The notes: a model not told the origin generated them from the letters alone. Shown: positions 35,158 through 47,944, numbered from the stretch's first letter. The stretch: DNA of 64,000 bases from Cannabis sativa (GCF_029168945.1 NC_083603.1:3596001-3660000), one strand, 5' to 3'. Translations and numbers: made by a program.

Positions 35158-35235
35158 ATGAAGCAAAAGGGCAGAGGCTTCAACCATAGATCAAGAAGCT
35201 TTTCTCGATCTCGTCGAGCCATTGAGGGTTCTTAA
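35158..35235 (+). CDS. Conserved upstream ORF of PEAMT copy A (25 aa)
   Basis: A 25-codon frame with the core RSRSFSRSR and the C-terminal AIEGS lies 124 bp upstream of the main start codon. It matches the upstream ORF of copy B closely and the conserved uORF of plant phosphoethanolamine N-methyltransferase mRNAs (uORF30 of Arabidopsis XIPOTL1/NMT1). In that family it lowers translation of the main ORF when phosphocholine is plentiful. Copy A differs from B in the N-terminal third and has Arg for Ile before AIEGS. The function in this plant is inferred from the family. Confidence 0.85.
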   Translation: MKQKGRGFNHRSRSFSRSRRAIEGS

Positions 35236-35359
35236 TTAATTACAATTAATTTTCATTTTTCTTTATTTCTTTAAAAAAAAAAAAACCAAAAATATAAAAT
35301 TATATAAGTAATTACTTTGGAATAATTAATAAAATCCAAAATCAAAGACTATAATTAAA

Positions 35360-38300
35360 ATGGCTTCTGCTGCTGCCCATGTGAATAATGGTATTGAATC
35401 CCTTTAATTTTTTCTACCTTTCTTTATTATAATTATAATTATTATTATTATTTTGGGTAATTTTATAATTGTAAAATATATATTTATTTATTTATTTTAT
35501 AGTAATTATTGAAGAACGTGAAATACAAAAGTGTTACTGGAAAGAACACTCTGTAGATTTAACATTGGAAGCCATGATGCTTGATTCTAAAGCCTCTGAT
35601 CTTGACAAAGAAGAAAGACCAGAGGTATTATTAATTATTACTAATTAATTAATTAAATAAATAATAATTACTTAATTAACTATATAATTAAGCTTTATTC
35701 AGTACTGCATTATTTCATTTTTATTTATATATATATAAATATTAATATTATTTATAGGTATTATCTTTGCTACCACCGTACGATGGGAAATCGGTGGTGG
35801 AGCTCGGTGCCGGAATCGGTCGTTTCACCGGTGAATTAGCTCAGAAAGCTGGCCAACTCATTGCTCTGGATTTTATTGAGGATGTCATAAGAAAGGTATA
35901 TAATATCACTATATATCATAAATATTTAATTATGAAAAAAAAAATAGTTTAATGATGGATGACAATATTTATGAAGTTTTTTGTTTATTATTATTGTGTA
36001 TTTTAAAATTTTAAAAGTTAGAAAATTTGATTTTATTTTTATTTACTGGATTTATATTGAAAGATTTAGGCTAATTAGAATTTTTATCTAAATTATTAAA
36101 CATTTAATGATTTATTTTTAATTTTGTTCAATTTTACTAATGTGATAATAACTGCTTTTTACTAAATTATACCCTTAAATTTTAATATACATTAAACTGT
36201 GCTCCTCAACTTTAATATGTATAAAATTATATTCCCTAAATTTTCATTTATATTAAGCATTTTTAGTAAAATTGAATGATTTTCTTTAAATCTAATAATT
36301 TCATAGTTTAAAAGAAATTTTAGTGACTTGAAAAATTTGTGTGACACAATTTTAATACAAATAGGAATCATATATATTATTTCTCATATATATAAGAGAA
36401 TCCATGAATTTTTATTTATAGATATATTTGTATTGTATGTGTATATATATTTGCAGAATGAAAAGATGAATGGACATTACAAGAATGTGAAGTTCATGTG
36501 TGCTGATGTTATGTCCCCTGGTTTGAACATCTCTGATGAATCAGTGGACTTGATTTTCTCAAATTGGCTTCTCATGTATTTATCTGATCAAGAGGTATAT
36601 ATATATATACACGATGAGTGTTACCGTCAACTTCTTATTACAACCTCTTAGTTAATTTTTACGCCCAAAAACATGTCGAAATAATTTTTTTTGAATTTTT
36701 TTTCATAGGGGTGTTTGTATTACAACATCATTTCTGTAAATTTTTTGAATAGTTTACAGTGCTAAAAAATACGTTTAAAGTTTTTTGAACGTGTGTAGTA
36801 AACTGAAATATTAAGAACTCTGTTTTCGATACTGTAAACTATTCGAAATTTTTTAAAAATTTATAGGTTTGATATTTTGACTTGTGATTTCAGACGTAGA
36901 GGTTGACTATTTAAGAGATTGTAATAGGAGGTTGTATATGTATATTAATTATTAACACTAACTTGTTTTATTTAAGAAAAATTATTTTATATATTATTTT
37001 TTAATTTTTTTTCCTTTCAAATTTACAGATTGGTTTGCTTCAATGGTTTTTATATAACTAGGTTACTATGTAAATTTTAGTTACGATTTAAATTGTTCCG
37101 TTGATTGCTATGTGTGTTTCTATGTAAATTTCCGTAAAAATACAAATAAAATCTGCTTTTAAAATGTATAAAAAAACCCCTTTAAAATAAATTATTGAAA
37201 AATTGAATAAATGATTTATTATTATTATTTTCAATTTGAGGCTAAAACATAATGATAGTCACTTCCTTCCACTACCACCACAAACTCTCATTCTCATGAT
37301 TATTCTACTACATAACTTTACACAATTACTTAATCACCATAATTAGTTATATAAATATAGTAATATTTACATGCATTTTTAGTAAAATAAACAAGAAATA
37401 ATTGACCAAATCCCCTTATCTGATGAAAAAAAAAAATAAATAATTGACCTTAGTTAAATAAACATGTTTATTGATTTATTTATTATTTTTTGTTGTTGGA
37501 CATGCACATATTGTACCTAATTTTTTATGGTATCTTATTTTATAACTATATAATATTATCATATATTTTTTTTATAATTATTGTACAAGGATTGAGTTTG
37601 TTTTGTTTTGATTATTATATGTATTAATTAAATTTTTGAATTGGAATATTATATATATAGGTGGAGAAATTGGCAGAAAGAATGGTGAAATGGTTGAAGG
37701 TTGGTGGGTTTATTTTCTTCAGAGAATCATGTTTTCATCGATCTGGAGATTCTAAGAGAAAATATAATCCCACTCATTACCGTGAACCCAGATTTTATAC
37801 TAAGGTAATAATAATTTCAAATTCGTACCGAATTATGTTCTTTAAATTTGTAAAGCCGTTAATAAATTTTATTGGACGACACTTGTTGAGAATCATGGGG
37901 TTCCATCTCAAAACCAATTGGTTATGAGTGGAGTAGCCCATGTTCTTTATATATGGCTTAATACTTTTACATTTAATCCATGTGGGACAATGTTCTCCAA
38001 TAACACTATTGGATTTAAGAATTTTTGTCCAATTTTAGTATAGAAAGTCTAACATAGATAAAAGTTCGAGAGCTGATTCGACTGATATTAAAATTTGGGG
38101 ATCATAATTTAGTACATGAATAATCACAGAACTATTAGTAAAATTGAATAAAATTTGACAAAAATCTTTAAACCCAACAATCTTAATAGTTCATGGAAAA
38201 TTTTTGACGGTTAGAATAATTCTGGGACATAATTTGGTACATGTCAAAGTTCAGGGGTAAAAATCTTAATTAGTTTTTCAAATTTTAATATTATTATTTA

Positions 38301-41300
38301 GTAAAATATTCATTATTATTTATTTATTTTTTTGGATAATTACCCTATATATCATTTTTTTTAACTTTTTTTTTTAAATTTACAGTTTTGGTCAGTGATG
38401 GACCCAAAATTTTTACTTTGTGGGCGCTTATTTATCATTAAAAAATATTTATACATATATTATAATAATTTTTACTAAATTTATTTAATTTTGTGGATAC
38501 TTTTTTATTATTTTGGTCTCTAGATATCAAATTAAAAATATTACATTTAATTTTTTAAAATGTAATATTTTTGTTAGTGGGACTATAGCCCCCACATTAA
38601 TACTAGTGGGCTGTTCCTAGTTTTGGTTGCTTTCGTAATTACTTTGATAGTTTCTATATAAATTGTTATGAGAATTTTAGTTGCGATTAATGCTGTTCTA
38701 GTAGTTGCTATGTAGATTTTTGTAAAAATAATAATAATAAAAAAAATTACTTGAAATATAAAAATAGAAAACCCTTTATTTCTTTTTTCATTATTTTATT
38801 TTTCTAAAAAAAAATCAAGATAAATTAGGTCCACAGAATATTCAACTAAACAAATATGTAGGGTACATAGCTCAATTATTGCAAGTACAATTATCTATCC
38901 TTGATTATGAGAAACAGTAGTTTTCTTTTTCTGTTGGGGTCAAATTTATGATTGATATTTTTAATAATGTATTGAATAGTAATTATATTTTGTCCGGTGT
39001 GGTATGTGAAAAAAAAAAAAATTAGGGTAATTTTTAAAAAAATTTGTGCACAATATATCTACAAGTACTTGACTTTAAGTAAATTCTTTTGATTAGTTTG
39101 TACTTCATCAAATTTTTATTTTTATTTAAAAATTAATTTAAATATACTAATAAGAAAATCACACGTAGATAATAGGCCTGCACATAATAAGAAAATCACA
39201 CGTAATGACTTGATATTTAATGGCTAAGTACTTACGAAAGTTTTAAAAATATAACTTAAGTATTATAACCGCTAAAAATTAAATTTAAATATTTATCTCC
39301 AATAGAAAATTAAAATTAGGTATTTACACCATAAATTACTCTAGTTTTTATAGTATATTTCTTAGAATATTCCTTTTTTGTACATTTTTTTTATCTGTTT
39401 TGTTATTTATCAGAGATTTTTTAGTTTCAATTTTAATATATATTTTCTCAAAATCATGTATGTTGTAATTATTTATAAATTTTTAGTAAATTCTAAATAA
39501 TTTACAATACTAAAAATAAAATTGAAATATTTTATTATATGCATAACTATTAAGTTTGTAAAATTTTCTTGTACAATCTTAACATGTTCTCTCTAAATTA
39601 ATTACTATTTTTTTTTTTGTGAAAATAGCTCTAATTTCTGTCATTAATTTATATACTTAAGGTATTCAAAGAGTGTCACACTAAGGATGAATCAGGAAAT
39701 TGCTATGAACTTTCTTTGGTGGGCTGTAAATGTATTGGAGCTTATGTTCGAAACAAGAAGAACCAAAATCAGGTAATTATTTCAATGATCTATTTTTACT
39801 ATTGTCTCGGCTTTTATTACGAGACATTCTTAGGATCATTGTTATAGGATGTAACATGTCATTTAGAATTTTAAGAATGTTCCTGATTCATGTACATCGG
39901 TCGGCCAAATGTGATTACACATAAAGTAATTATGCATGTTTTTTGGACTAGATGACTGACTATAATTTTATTCTTTGACATGTATAATCTTTTAACATGT
40001 GGGACATTATTTAATTATCAATAGTATTGGTCGTTGTCTAAAAAAAATAAATAATTATTTCAATATTAACAAAGTGTTAAATAATAGAAAATTATAATAT
40101 CATTAGAAAGAATTTTTGTTTAAATGTTATGCAGATTTGTTGGACATGGCAAAAAGTGAGTTCTCAAGATGACAAAGATTTCCAGAAATTTTTGGACAAT
40201 GTTCAGTACAAATGTAGTGGTATTTTACGTTATGAGCGAGTTTTTGGACCAGGTTACGTGAGCACGGGAGGCTTTGGTAATTCTTTATTTATTTATTTAT
40301 CACTAAATATGTATTGTGGTTCCTAAACTATGTCATTAGTAAAATTAAGGGCGGACCCACATAGAGGCGAGGTGGGGCCGTCGTCCAACCTGAAAAAAAA
40401 ATTAGAAAAAAATATATATGCATTTTAATTAGTTACAATATATATTTATAAATGAAAGTGATATCTATACATATAAAATAAGCTTTGGTATAATGATAAA
40501 GTCATTTCATGCATTTAGTATTTTATTTTACTTTTTGAACATCTACCAATAATTAGGGCTGAACATTTTGAGTGGGTTCAACCCGGACCCGGCCAACCCG
40601 CCCGGACCCAACCCGGTCAACCCGCAATTTTTTTTAAAAAAAAATATTCGAGCGGGTTGGGTTCAACCCGGTGCCTTTCGGGTTCAAATATTTATTCTTT
40701 ATTTATCTATCAAATTTCAATTTAATTAAAATGTGTTCGATGAAATGTCTAAAAGAAATGTTGGGGTGTTTTTATTTAAGAAAATCATGGGCTCTTAATT
40801 TATTGAGTTAAAGAACATTAAAAACTGTTATATTTGATTGTTTTGTTGTGTAGAAACAACTAAGGAATTTGTGAAAAAGCTTGAGCTTAAACCTGGTCAG
40901 AGGGTTTTAGATGTTGGGTGTGGAATTGGAGGAGGTGACTTCTATATGGCTGAGAATTTTGATGTTGAAGTTGTGGGCATTGATCTTTCTGTTAATATGA
41001 TATCTCTTGCTCTTGAAAGAGCCACTGGGCTTAAGTGTTCTGTTGAATTTGAAGTTGCTGATTGCACCAAAAAAACTTATCCTCATAATTCATTTGATGT
41101 CATTTACAGTAGAGATACCATATTACACATTCAAGTAAATATACTTTCTTCTTCTTTTATCTCATTAGTCATTTCCTTTTACTTAACTTGTTCTTGTTAG
41201 TGGTACTTATTATAGGGTACTTAAAACGTCGTTTTGGTACATGTTTTATTTGTTTTGGTATTCGAAAGAGTTTTTTAGTTTAATTTATATTATCATCGTG

Positions 41301-42578
41301 TACGTTGTACTTATTTAGGATCATCTCGGTAAATTTTTAAATTTTTTGAATAGTTTTATTGTCAAAAATAAAATTTAAATGTATGATAAACAATTATTTT
41401 AAACCTAATGTTTGATTTTTTAAATTATTTAAATTTTTTTGAAAATTTACATGTGACATTAAATAATTTAACGTGTATGATTATGAAAAAAAAAGACTAC
41501 ATTTTTTTATTAAATGTCGAAACAATAAGGGAGTGTACCAAAATACTATTTTTGAGAGGTGTACTATAAATTTTTCCCCTATTATATAGTATTATTTACT
41601 ATTTGTTAATATTTATACATTCAAAATGAATTGTATTACATTTGTATTTGTGTTATTTGAACTCAAATTTCATTTTCAAAGGAATAATTAAGACTTAAAA
41701 TTCTACTTTTCCAATATTAAACTTTGAAAATAATCTACTCTTAAACATAAAGTTGTTTAGAAAGTAACTTTTATTTTTCTAACATTTCGAAATGATTGCA
41801 GGACAAATCAACATTATTCAAATCATTCTTCAAGTGGTTGAAACCAGGAGGAAAGGTTCTCATCAGTGATTATTGCAAGAGTACAAGAACTCCTTCAATA
41901 GAATTTTCTAACTATATTAAGCAAAGAGGATATGATCTTCATGATGTAGAAGCATATGGACAGGTTTTGTTTGATGTTTAGTTACTAGTATCTTATTACC
42001 ATTGAAAAATGCTAACATAACATAACATAACATAACATAATATTATTTTGTTATGATAATTTCAGATGCTTAAGAATGCTGGATTTGAAGATGTCATTGC
42101 AGAAGATCGTACTAATTTGGTTTGTAGAAACACACAATATTGTTTCGAGATTTATTGAAAAAGTTTTTGAGTGTTGGGAGATTTCTTATAAGTTACCAAT
42201 TGCTTCATTTCTTTTTTTGTATTATAGTTCATTGCAGTTCTGCAACGGGAACTCGATGTTGTCGAAAAGGAAAAGGAAGAATTCATAAGTGATTTTTCTA
42301 AAGTAAGATTTTTTTAACACTCAAAATGCATATTGTGATCGTACTTTAAGTCTGATTTGTCTTAGCTCAAGATCGACCCTAAATATTGTGTACATACATT
42401 AATGTGTTAAATAAATGTGATATTATTGATCACTTCTTTTTTATGTAACTTTCTTTTGTTTGATTGAATAAATATGTAGGAAGACTATAATGACATAGTT
42501 GGAGGGTGGAAATCTAAGTTGATTAGGAGCACATGTGGAGAGCAGAGATGGGGTCTCTTCATTGCCAATAAAAAGTGA
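35360..42578 (+). CDS. PEAMT: Phosphoethanolamine N-methyltransferase, copy A
   Basis: Cytosolic enzyme that methylates phosphoethanolamine three times with S-adenosylmethionine to give phosphocholine. Twelve exons: 35360-35390, 35503-35624, 35758-35895, 36457-36594, 37661-37804, 39662-39772, 40135-40276, 40854-41134, 41802-41963, 42066-42119, 42228-42302, 42480-42578. They splice to 498 codons plus stop with no lesion, and the length is normal for plants. Two methyltransferase domains are visible: N-terminal with SAM motif [14 protein letters not shown] (about residue 62) and [11 protein letters not shown], and C-terminal with [19 protein letters not shown] (about 295) and a [10 protein letters not shown] block. 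Exons 3-11 equal those of copy B in length. Introns 3, 4, 5, 7 and 8 are long and full of MITE-like repeats. Whether it is expressed cannot be seen. Confidence 0.95.
36069..36335. mobile_element. Decayed MITE (7,510 family) in PEAMT-A intron 3
   Basis: It starts GGCTAATTAGAATTTTTATC and keeps internal phrases of the family (TTAAACTGTGCTCCTCAACT, TTTTAGTAAAATTGAAT). The right end is eroded. Confidence 0.55.
36650..36940. repeat. Palindromic MITE-like repeat in PEAMT-A intron 4
   Basis: TTTTTGAATAGTTTACAGT near 36,750 is mirrored by ACTGTAAACTATTCGAAATT near 36,832. The outer parts are also roughly inverted. Related sequence occurs near 1,250-1,420 and 41,330-41,470. Confidence 0.5.
37955..38275. 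mobile_element. Decayed MITE (7,510 family) in PEAMT-A intron 5
   Basis: Internal phrases match the 7,510 copy (GGATTTAAGAATTTTTGTCC, CAATCTTAATAGTTCATGGA, TGGTACATGTCAAAGTTCAG). The right end GGGGTAAAAATCTTAATTAG is the family terminus. The left end is eroded. A second repeat-like block follows at about 38,370-38,640. Confidence 0.6.
40340..40700. repeat. Repeat insertions in PEAMT-A intron 7
   Basis: About 40,350-40,410 carries a GC-rich GGGCGGACCCACATAGAGGC segment. About 40,557-40,695 starts TAGGGCTGAACATTTTGAGT and is built of GGGTTCAACCCGG palindromes. A TAGGGCTG start suggests an hAT-type MITE. No target duplication was established. Confidence 0.45.
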
Positions 42579-42726
42579 AATAATATTTGAAAATTGCCAT
42601 TATATTTATATATGGTTGGTTTGAATTTATAAATTTCTAATAATGTTTGTACTATCTTTCTATGGGGTATGTACCCATAATGCTTATGTTTTCGGTGACT
42701 GGGTAAATGCTTTTATTATCTGTTAG

Positions 42727-43130
42727 GCTTCGTTTGGTACGATATGTTATACTGTATTTTATTATATGGTATAATATTATATTGGATTGCATTGTATTGT
42801 ATTAATATTATTTAATACAAAACTATATTTGGTATTGACTTGCATTAATAACTTGTGTAAAATTATATTATTTTTGCCATAAACTCGACTCCAACCCTGA
42901 CCTCCGTCTAGATCCGAGGTTGGGTCTGGGACCGGGATTCGGGGTCGAGGAACGGGATCAAGGTTTGAGTCTGAGTCTGGACCTAGGGTTCGGATTCGGG
43001 TTGGGTCCAAGTACGGGCCAAGGCAAGGGTCGGGTCGAGGGTTGAGGACAGGATCGGTTTCAAGTCGAGGGCTGGGGCTAGTGTTGGGGCCAGGTCCAAA
43101 ATTGGGTGCCTATAGAGTTCTAAAAATATA
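42727..43130. repeat. Composite repeat with G-rich core (copy 3, truncated)
   Basis: The left arm TTCGTTTGGTACGATATG and TTTAATACAAAACTATATTT match the copies at 33,216 and 33,680. The core at about 42,888-43,110 is an array of GGGTCT/GGGTTC-like six-mers. The right arm is missing. It starts about 150 bp past the PEAMT-A stop codon. Confidence 0.6.
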
Positions 43131-44340
43131 ACTTAGATTTTTATACCGCAAATTACTTTTTAAAAAATCACAAATCCATAAAAATATATTTATAAAAAAC
43201 TTATAAAAATGTAAAATAAGTACAATTTTAGATATATATATATATATATACTAGTGAAAAGCTACGTGCGAGGCACGTAAACTAAATTTTATGCTAGTTT
43301 TTTTCTACATTATTTAAAAGTGATACTATCAAGAATTAAAGAAAAAATATTATTAGTTATAAGGTAAGATTATTATTATGTGTATCTAAAGTCTAAACGA
43401 TATAAGTTATAATTTTTACAATTAAAAGTAAATTATTGTTCTTAAATTTGATTAAAGCCATGGTGTGCATAATTCATTTAATTAAAAAAATCTATTTTTG
43501 AAAGGCTAGTAAAACTATTTTATTTTTTTAAAACTATTGCATTATATTCCATTAATCTTAGTCAATTCTGCAAGATAATAACTATTCTTCTTCTTGTGAA
43601 GAATTTTAGCTTGAGTTTTATGAGGTTTTAAGCATTGTGAAGAGTTTGAAGAGCAAAAAAAAAAAGAATAGTTTAGGTGGCGTTTGATAACACTTTTTTA
43701 ATCAATTTTTTGTTTTTAAAATTAGAGAAGTGAAAATATTTTTTAAAAACATGATCTATAAAACTGTTTTTGCTTTTCAATTTTTTAATTGAGAATCAAA
43801 ATTTTAAAAATAAAAAAAAAAATCACTTTTAATATTTTTTTAAATATTTTTTTTTCTTAATCAATATTTTGAACTTTGACAAGACCCGAACCCAAATCTT
43901 CTCCCACGACCCTTGTGCTGAACCCGACCTCTGACCTGGATTCGAATTCGACCCTGGACCTAGACCCGACTTAAATAAAATCAAAAAAATGAAAGTAAAA
44001 ATGAACTTTACAGAACACACTTTTGTTTTTTATTTTTAAAATTGAAAAATAAAAGTAGTTAGAGAACACATTTTTGTTTTTCAAAAACAAAAATTTTATT
44101 TTTATTTTACGATTAAAAAATTAAAAAACAAAATTTTTGTTTTACTTATACATTAATTAGAGAATATAACAAAATTATAGTATATAACCAAAACAAAATA
44201 AGAGTAACTAAATGGGTGGGAAAAAAGTCCCTGTAAACCACAAAACATACCATTATAAATTAAATTACAGTACATAATTTAGACACTGTCTTTGAAATTT
44301 AGAATATATCACATTCAAACTAAGTAATCAAATGGAGAAA
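43131..44340. repeat. AT-rich intergenic DNA with inverted arms and a short C-rich core
   Basis: About 43,680-44,160 has arms rich in TTTTTGTTTTTCAATTTT and complements, starting GGCGTTTGATAACACTTTTT. At its centre, 43,878-43,975, is a C-rich hexamer-like tract (GACCCG, AACCCA, GACCTA units) like those at 33,336 and 33,785. A (TA)n run lies at about 43,229-43,252. Confidence 0.45.
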
Positions 44341-44524
44341 GTACATTGGTCAGACCAGCACATTCGCCCAAATTTCAAATCTCAGAGTTTTTCTTGATTT
44401 CCCTTGATCCTGCATTTAATTGTATCAGAAGTTTTCCTTTTAAGTAGGATCTTGATTCACTCGAAATTGTAATTAGCACCTGTATAATCCAAAAACATTC
44501 AATTTAAAAACACACTCAACATTC

Positions 44525-44562
<38 letters not shown>

Positions 44563-45050
44563 TAGTACCTGGGGAAGAACTTTGGAAGCCATGATTAGGG
44601 TGTTGAGGTTTCTAATGAAGAGAGTGTTCAGTGAGTAAAGGTCATGACTTTATGGTACTCTGAGATTTGATTTACTATCTCGTATGGTATCTGTCTGAGG
44701 AGACGGAGAAGAAACTCTCTTATACAAAAATTAGGATTGTAACCAAAAAACCCATCACGTCTGAATCTAAATCCAACCCTTTTCTCAAAAAAATCAAATC
44801 AACCGGAAACTTGGATTAATCGATTTACCACAAAATTCTTCTCAGTACTCGAATTTGGTAGATAACATTTACAGAGAGAGAGATAAAGAGAGTACCCTTT
44901 CGGCGGCGGGGTTGTGGCTGTCGACGGCAGTGGGGATCGGAGGTGGTAGATCGTGGCTGTTTTCGATTGTGGTAGAGGTGATTCAATTGTTTTAGGATAT
45001 TTAATTGAGGTGATTGTTAATATCACTTGAAATTCAAATATTTAATTTAG
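44341..45050 (-). other. Gene-like region without an identifiable product
   Basis: The minus strand looks like a host-gene 5' region. It contains a GC-richer segment near 44,890-44,960, a possible ATG (44,593) reading MASKVLPQ followed by a GTACTA donor, a (GA)n tract at 44,528-44,562 and an acceptor before GTGCTAATTACAATTTCG. The spliced product would be only about 43 aa and matches nothing I know. It may be the start of a degenerate gene. Confidence 0.25.
44528..44562. repeat. (GA)n microsatellite
   Basis: An almost pure GA dinucleotide run of about 35 bp. Confidence 0.9.
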
Positions 45051-45905
45051 GATATTTATTATTATTTTATTATAGATAAATAATATTTTATTATTTTATT
45101 AAATAAAAATTAAAAGTCACCCATAAAATTCTCAAAAACCAAGAATTTCAGTTATATAGGTATACTTTATATAGAATAGATATATATTTTCATCTATACT
45201 TTATTAATTGAATTTTTATTCATTTATAAAAATAGAAACAACATAATTCTGAAATGGAAAAAAAATAATCTTAAAATTAAAATAACTCTTATAAAAATGA
45301 AAAAAATCTAAAGAAAATTTAAAAAGAAAAAAAAAAGAAATATATGGCAATTGTCCTTTTTTTTTAAATAAATTTCTATAATTAAAAAGTAACTAATTTA
45401 AAACTGTAATAATGCTATAAGGAGTCCCTTTTAGTATTTTTCTTTCCAATAATAATTATAATAACAATAATATGCTAAATAGTGTGAACACCACTTTTAT
45501 TAATTATTATAGTCTAATTAACTAATGTCATGATCAAGAAACAAGGGTCCAATAATAGTACTTAATTTATGTAATTTAAATATTTGAAAAATGCTTACTT
45601 AAGGAATAAAAAGTGTATTTTCAACTAAGACTTGTAAAATTCGAAAACGACAATTATTTTTCTTTTCTTTTAGTGTAGATTTACATATAATTAAAGTTTG
45701 ATATAATTATGGTTAAATAAAAAGGGGGTCAAGAGAAGATTCTTTATTTTATTTGATAAAGACACCATTGAGATCTAATCTCTCATTTGTTGAAAAGATC
45801 AATGTTTTTGTGATAATGGGGACAAAACATGCCGGACTGCAACAAATCACATCTCCATAAAATTAGGGCCCATGCAAACATGCAACTATCCTTCACCTCT
45901 AAATT
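45051..45905. other. AT-rich intergenic DNA, nothing recognised
   Basis: No supported feature. A fragment near 45,415-45,440 (ATGCTATAAGGAGTCCC) recalls the end of the 9,567-type MITE. Confidence 0.4.
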
Positions 45906-45910
45906 AAATA

Positions 45911-46489
45911 AAGAGTAATTTGCGGCAAAACCCCCTTAACTATCAATTTACTTGCAAAAAACCATCCAACCTCATATTTTGGTGGGAAAACCCTCCAAAG
46001 TACTATTCTGTTTACATTTTAAGATGCCGTCTGTCCAGCTCCTAATTTTGCCCATGTGGCAATGACAAGTCACTAAAAAATTATCCTATGTGGCCATATT
46101 TTACAAAATAAAAATAAAACTTTAAGAGTAATTTGCGGCAAAACTCCCTCAACTATCAATTTACTTGCAAAAAACCATCCAAAAAACTTTAAGGTTGGAT
46201 GGTTTTTTGCAAGTAAATTGATAGTTGAGGGAGTTTTGCCGCAAATTACTCTTAAATTTTTTGTTTTTATTTTAATTTTTATTTTGTAAAATATGGCCAC
46301 GTAGGATAATTTTTTATTGACCTGTCATTGCCACGTGGGCAAAATTAAGACTTAAGGAGGCTGAATAGACGACACCTTAAAAATGTAAACGAAACAGTAC
46401 TTTGGAGGGTTTTCCCACCAAAATATGAGGTTAGATGGTTTTTTGCAAGTAAATTGATAGTTGAGGGGGTTTTGCCGCAAATTACTCTT
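45911..46489. mobile_element. Foldback MITE: large imperfect palindrome of 579 bp
   Basis: Left arm from 45,911 (AAGAGTAATTTGCGGCAAAA), right arm ending 46,489 (CCGCAAATTACTCTT). Almost the whole length folds back on itself. A second palindrome with the same termini sits at the centre (46,123-46,252). AAATA occurs on both sides (45,906-45,910 and 46,490-46,494) and may be the target duplication. The minus-strand frame over it is a by-product. Confidence 0.8.
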
Positions 46490-46494
46490 AAATA

Positions 46495-47280
46495 AATATA
46501 CACATTCAAAATAAAATAATTTATTATTTTTACATTTTAAAATAATTATTTTTTGTATTTTTACAAAATTCTACGTAAAAACTCTTATTGCAACTAGCTC
46601 TGCAACCTAAATCGTTACAAAAAATCACTTTAGAAACTCAAACCATAAATTTAAAAAAAAAATTAAAAAAACAGTATATAAGATAATTTCGCTTTAAAAT
46701 TATAATTTTTTTTTTATAATAAATGATAGAATTTTATCATCACAATCAATTAAAATAATTTCATATAATTTAATTAAATTTGAATTAAATAATTATCAGA
46801 TTAATAAAAAAAAATTAAAAATTTACAAAAACAATATTATAAATATAAATATTTCAACATATATTTGAATATTTTTGAACTAAAAATTATAATAAAAAGT
46901 TGCTACTATTTTAATCCCACATAACATAATAAAATACTTGTACGTGCATCTAAGATGGAGAAGTCACGTGTGTGGTAGATAGATAATAGATGATAGATGT
47001 ATCTAGTCACGTGACCTGATTATCAGATCAAGAAAGAAAGAAAAACAAAATCCATTTTTTATTATTAAAAAAAATCAGATTCAGTAAGCTGACTCACACT
47101 TCACTTGGCCATAAGCTATTCGCCAATTATTGCCGCTGCATGCGCTCTGAACATATAAAATTACGAAAACACCCCTGTCCACACCCTCAAGAAAGAAGAT
47201 CAGTTGTTGATAATAATAGCTGAAATGCTAAGAGAAGCACACGTGTCATTATTGTTGTAAATAAATATAACATTGGCACA
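46495..47280. other. Intergenic DNA, nothing recognised
   Basis: AT-rich to about 46,900, then somewhat mixed. No supported gene. Confidence 0.4.
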
Positions 47281-47690
47281 TAATTTATTTCGCTAATCCA
47301 TTACAATGCGCCATATTAATATAGTATTAAAAATTATATGGGGCCGAGAAATGTTAAGGGCATTTTATCGCGTCAAATACTATAAAATGTGAGATATCAC
47401 TATTGACATAAATTATTATGAATTTTTTACATAATTTAATTTAATAAATAATATAAGCCTGCTAATTAATCGAAACATACTATATTTATACAGTGTTGAA
47501 TACCTTATAGTGCTTAATAACAATGCTCTAATAATAACTGTAAAAAATGTTAAGGGATACCTTATAGTCACAAGCACCACAACATGAGTTATGTTGATAT
47601 TGATACATATTATTATTAAGTTCTATACAATTTGGTTTAATAAATTGATACTTGCACCAAAGTCATTTTAACATGTGTAATTATTACACA
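47281..47690. repeat. Cluster of decayed 9,567-type MITE copies
   Basis: A partial copy (AAATTATATGGGGCC at about 47,331-47,346) is followed directly by a nearly full copy at 47,347-47,528 (GAGAAATGTTAAGGGCATTT to AATAACAATGCTC) and another half near 47,548-47,650. The junctions suggest MITE-into-MITE insertion, but I found no clean target duplication. Confidence 0.5.
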
Positions 47691-47700
47691 TGACTATAAT

Positions 47701-47930
47701 AAAAAAAAGTGACGATAAAAGTACTTTATTTTACAATTTTATTGTTGTCGGATTTTTTTTACCCATCAAATCTCAACTCAAAAATACATAATAACACCAT
47801 TCAAAAAAAAAAAAATACGTAGTAATATATTTTTTTAGTTTATTTAATACGTGGTCTAATAATTATCATCACGTGTTTTTGAGTTGACACTTGATGATCG
47901 ATAAAGTATTTTATCACCATTTTTTTCAAT
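47701..47930. mobile_element. MITE-like inverted repeat upstream of PEAMT copy B
   Basis: AAAAAGTGACGATAAAAGTA at the left is mirrored by GATAAAGTATTTTATCACCA at the right. TTGAGTTGACACTTGATGAT-like blocks lie inside. No target duplication was confirmed. Confidence 0.55.
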
Positions 47931-47944
47931 TAAGATTATATATG

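Noticed and set aside
43240..43300. Possible Helitron start (TACTAGTGAAAAGCTACGTG)
   Set aside because: No matching CTRR end with a hairpin could be located, so no element can be claimed.
44341..44593. Two-exon minus-strand gene starting MASKVLPQ
   Set aside because: The spliced product would be about 43 aa with no recognisable domain; reported only as a gene-like region.
44720..44755. Minus-strand start resembling the first residues of V-ATPase subunit e (MGFLVTILIFV)
   Set aside because: Only 11 residues before a stop, and no continuation exon was found downstream on the minus strand; too short to support.
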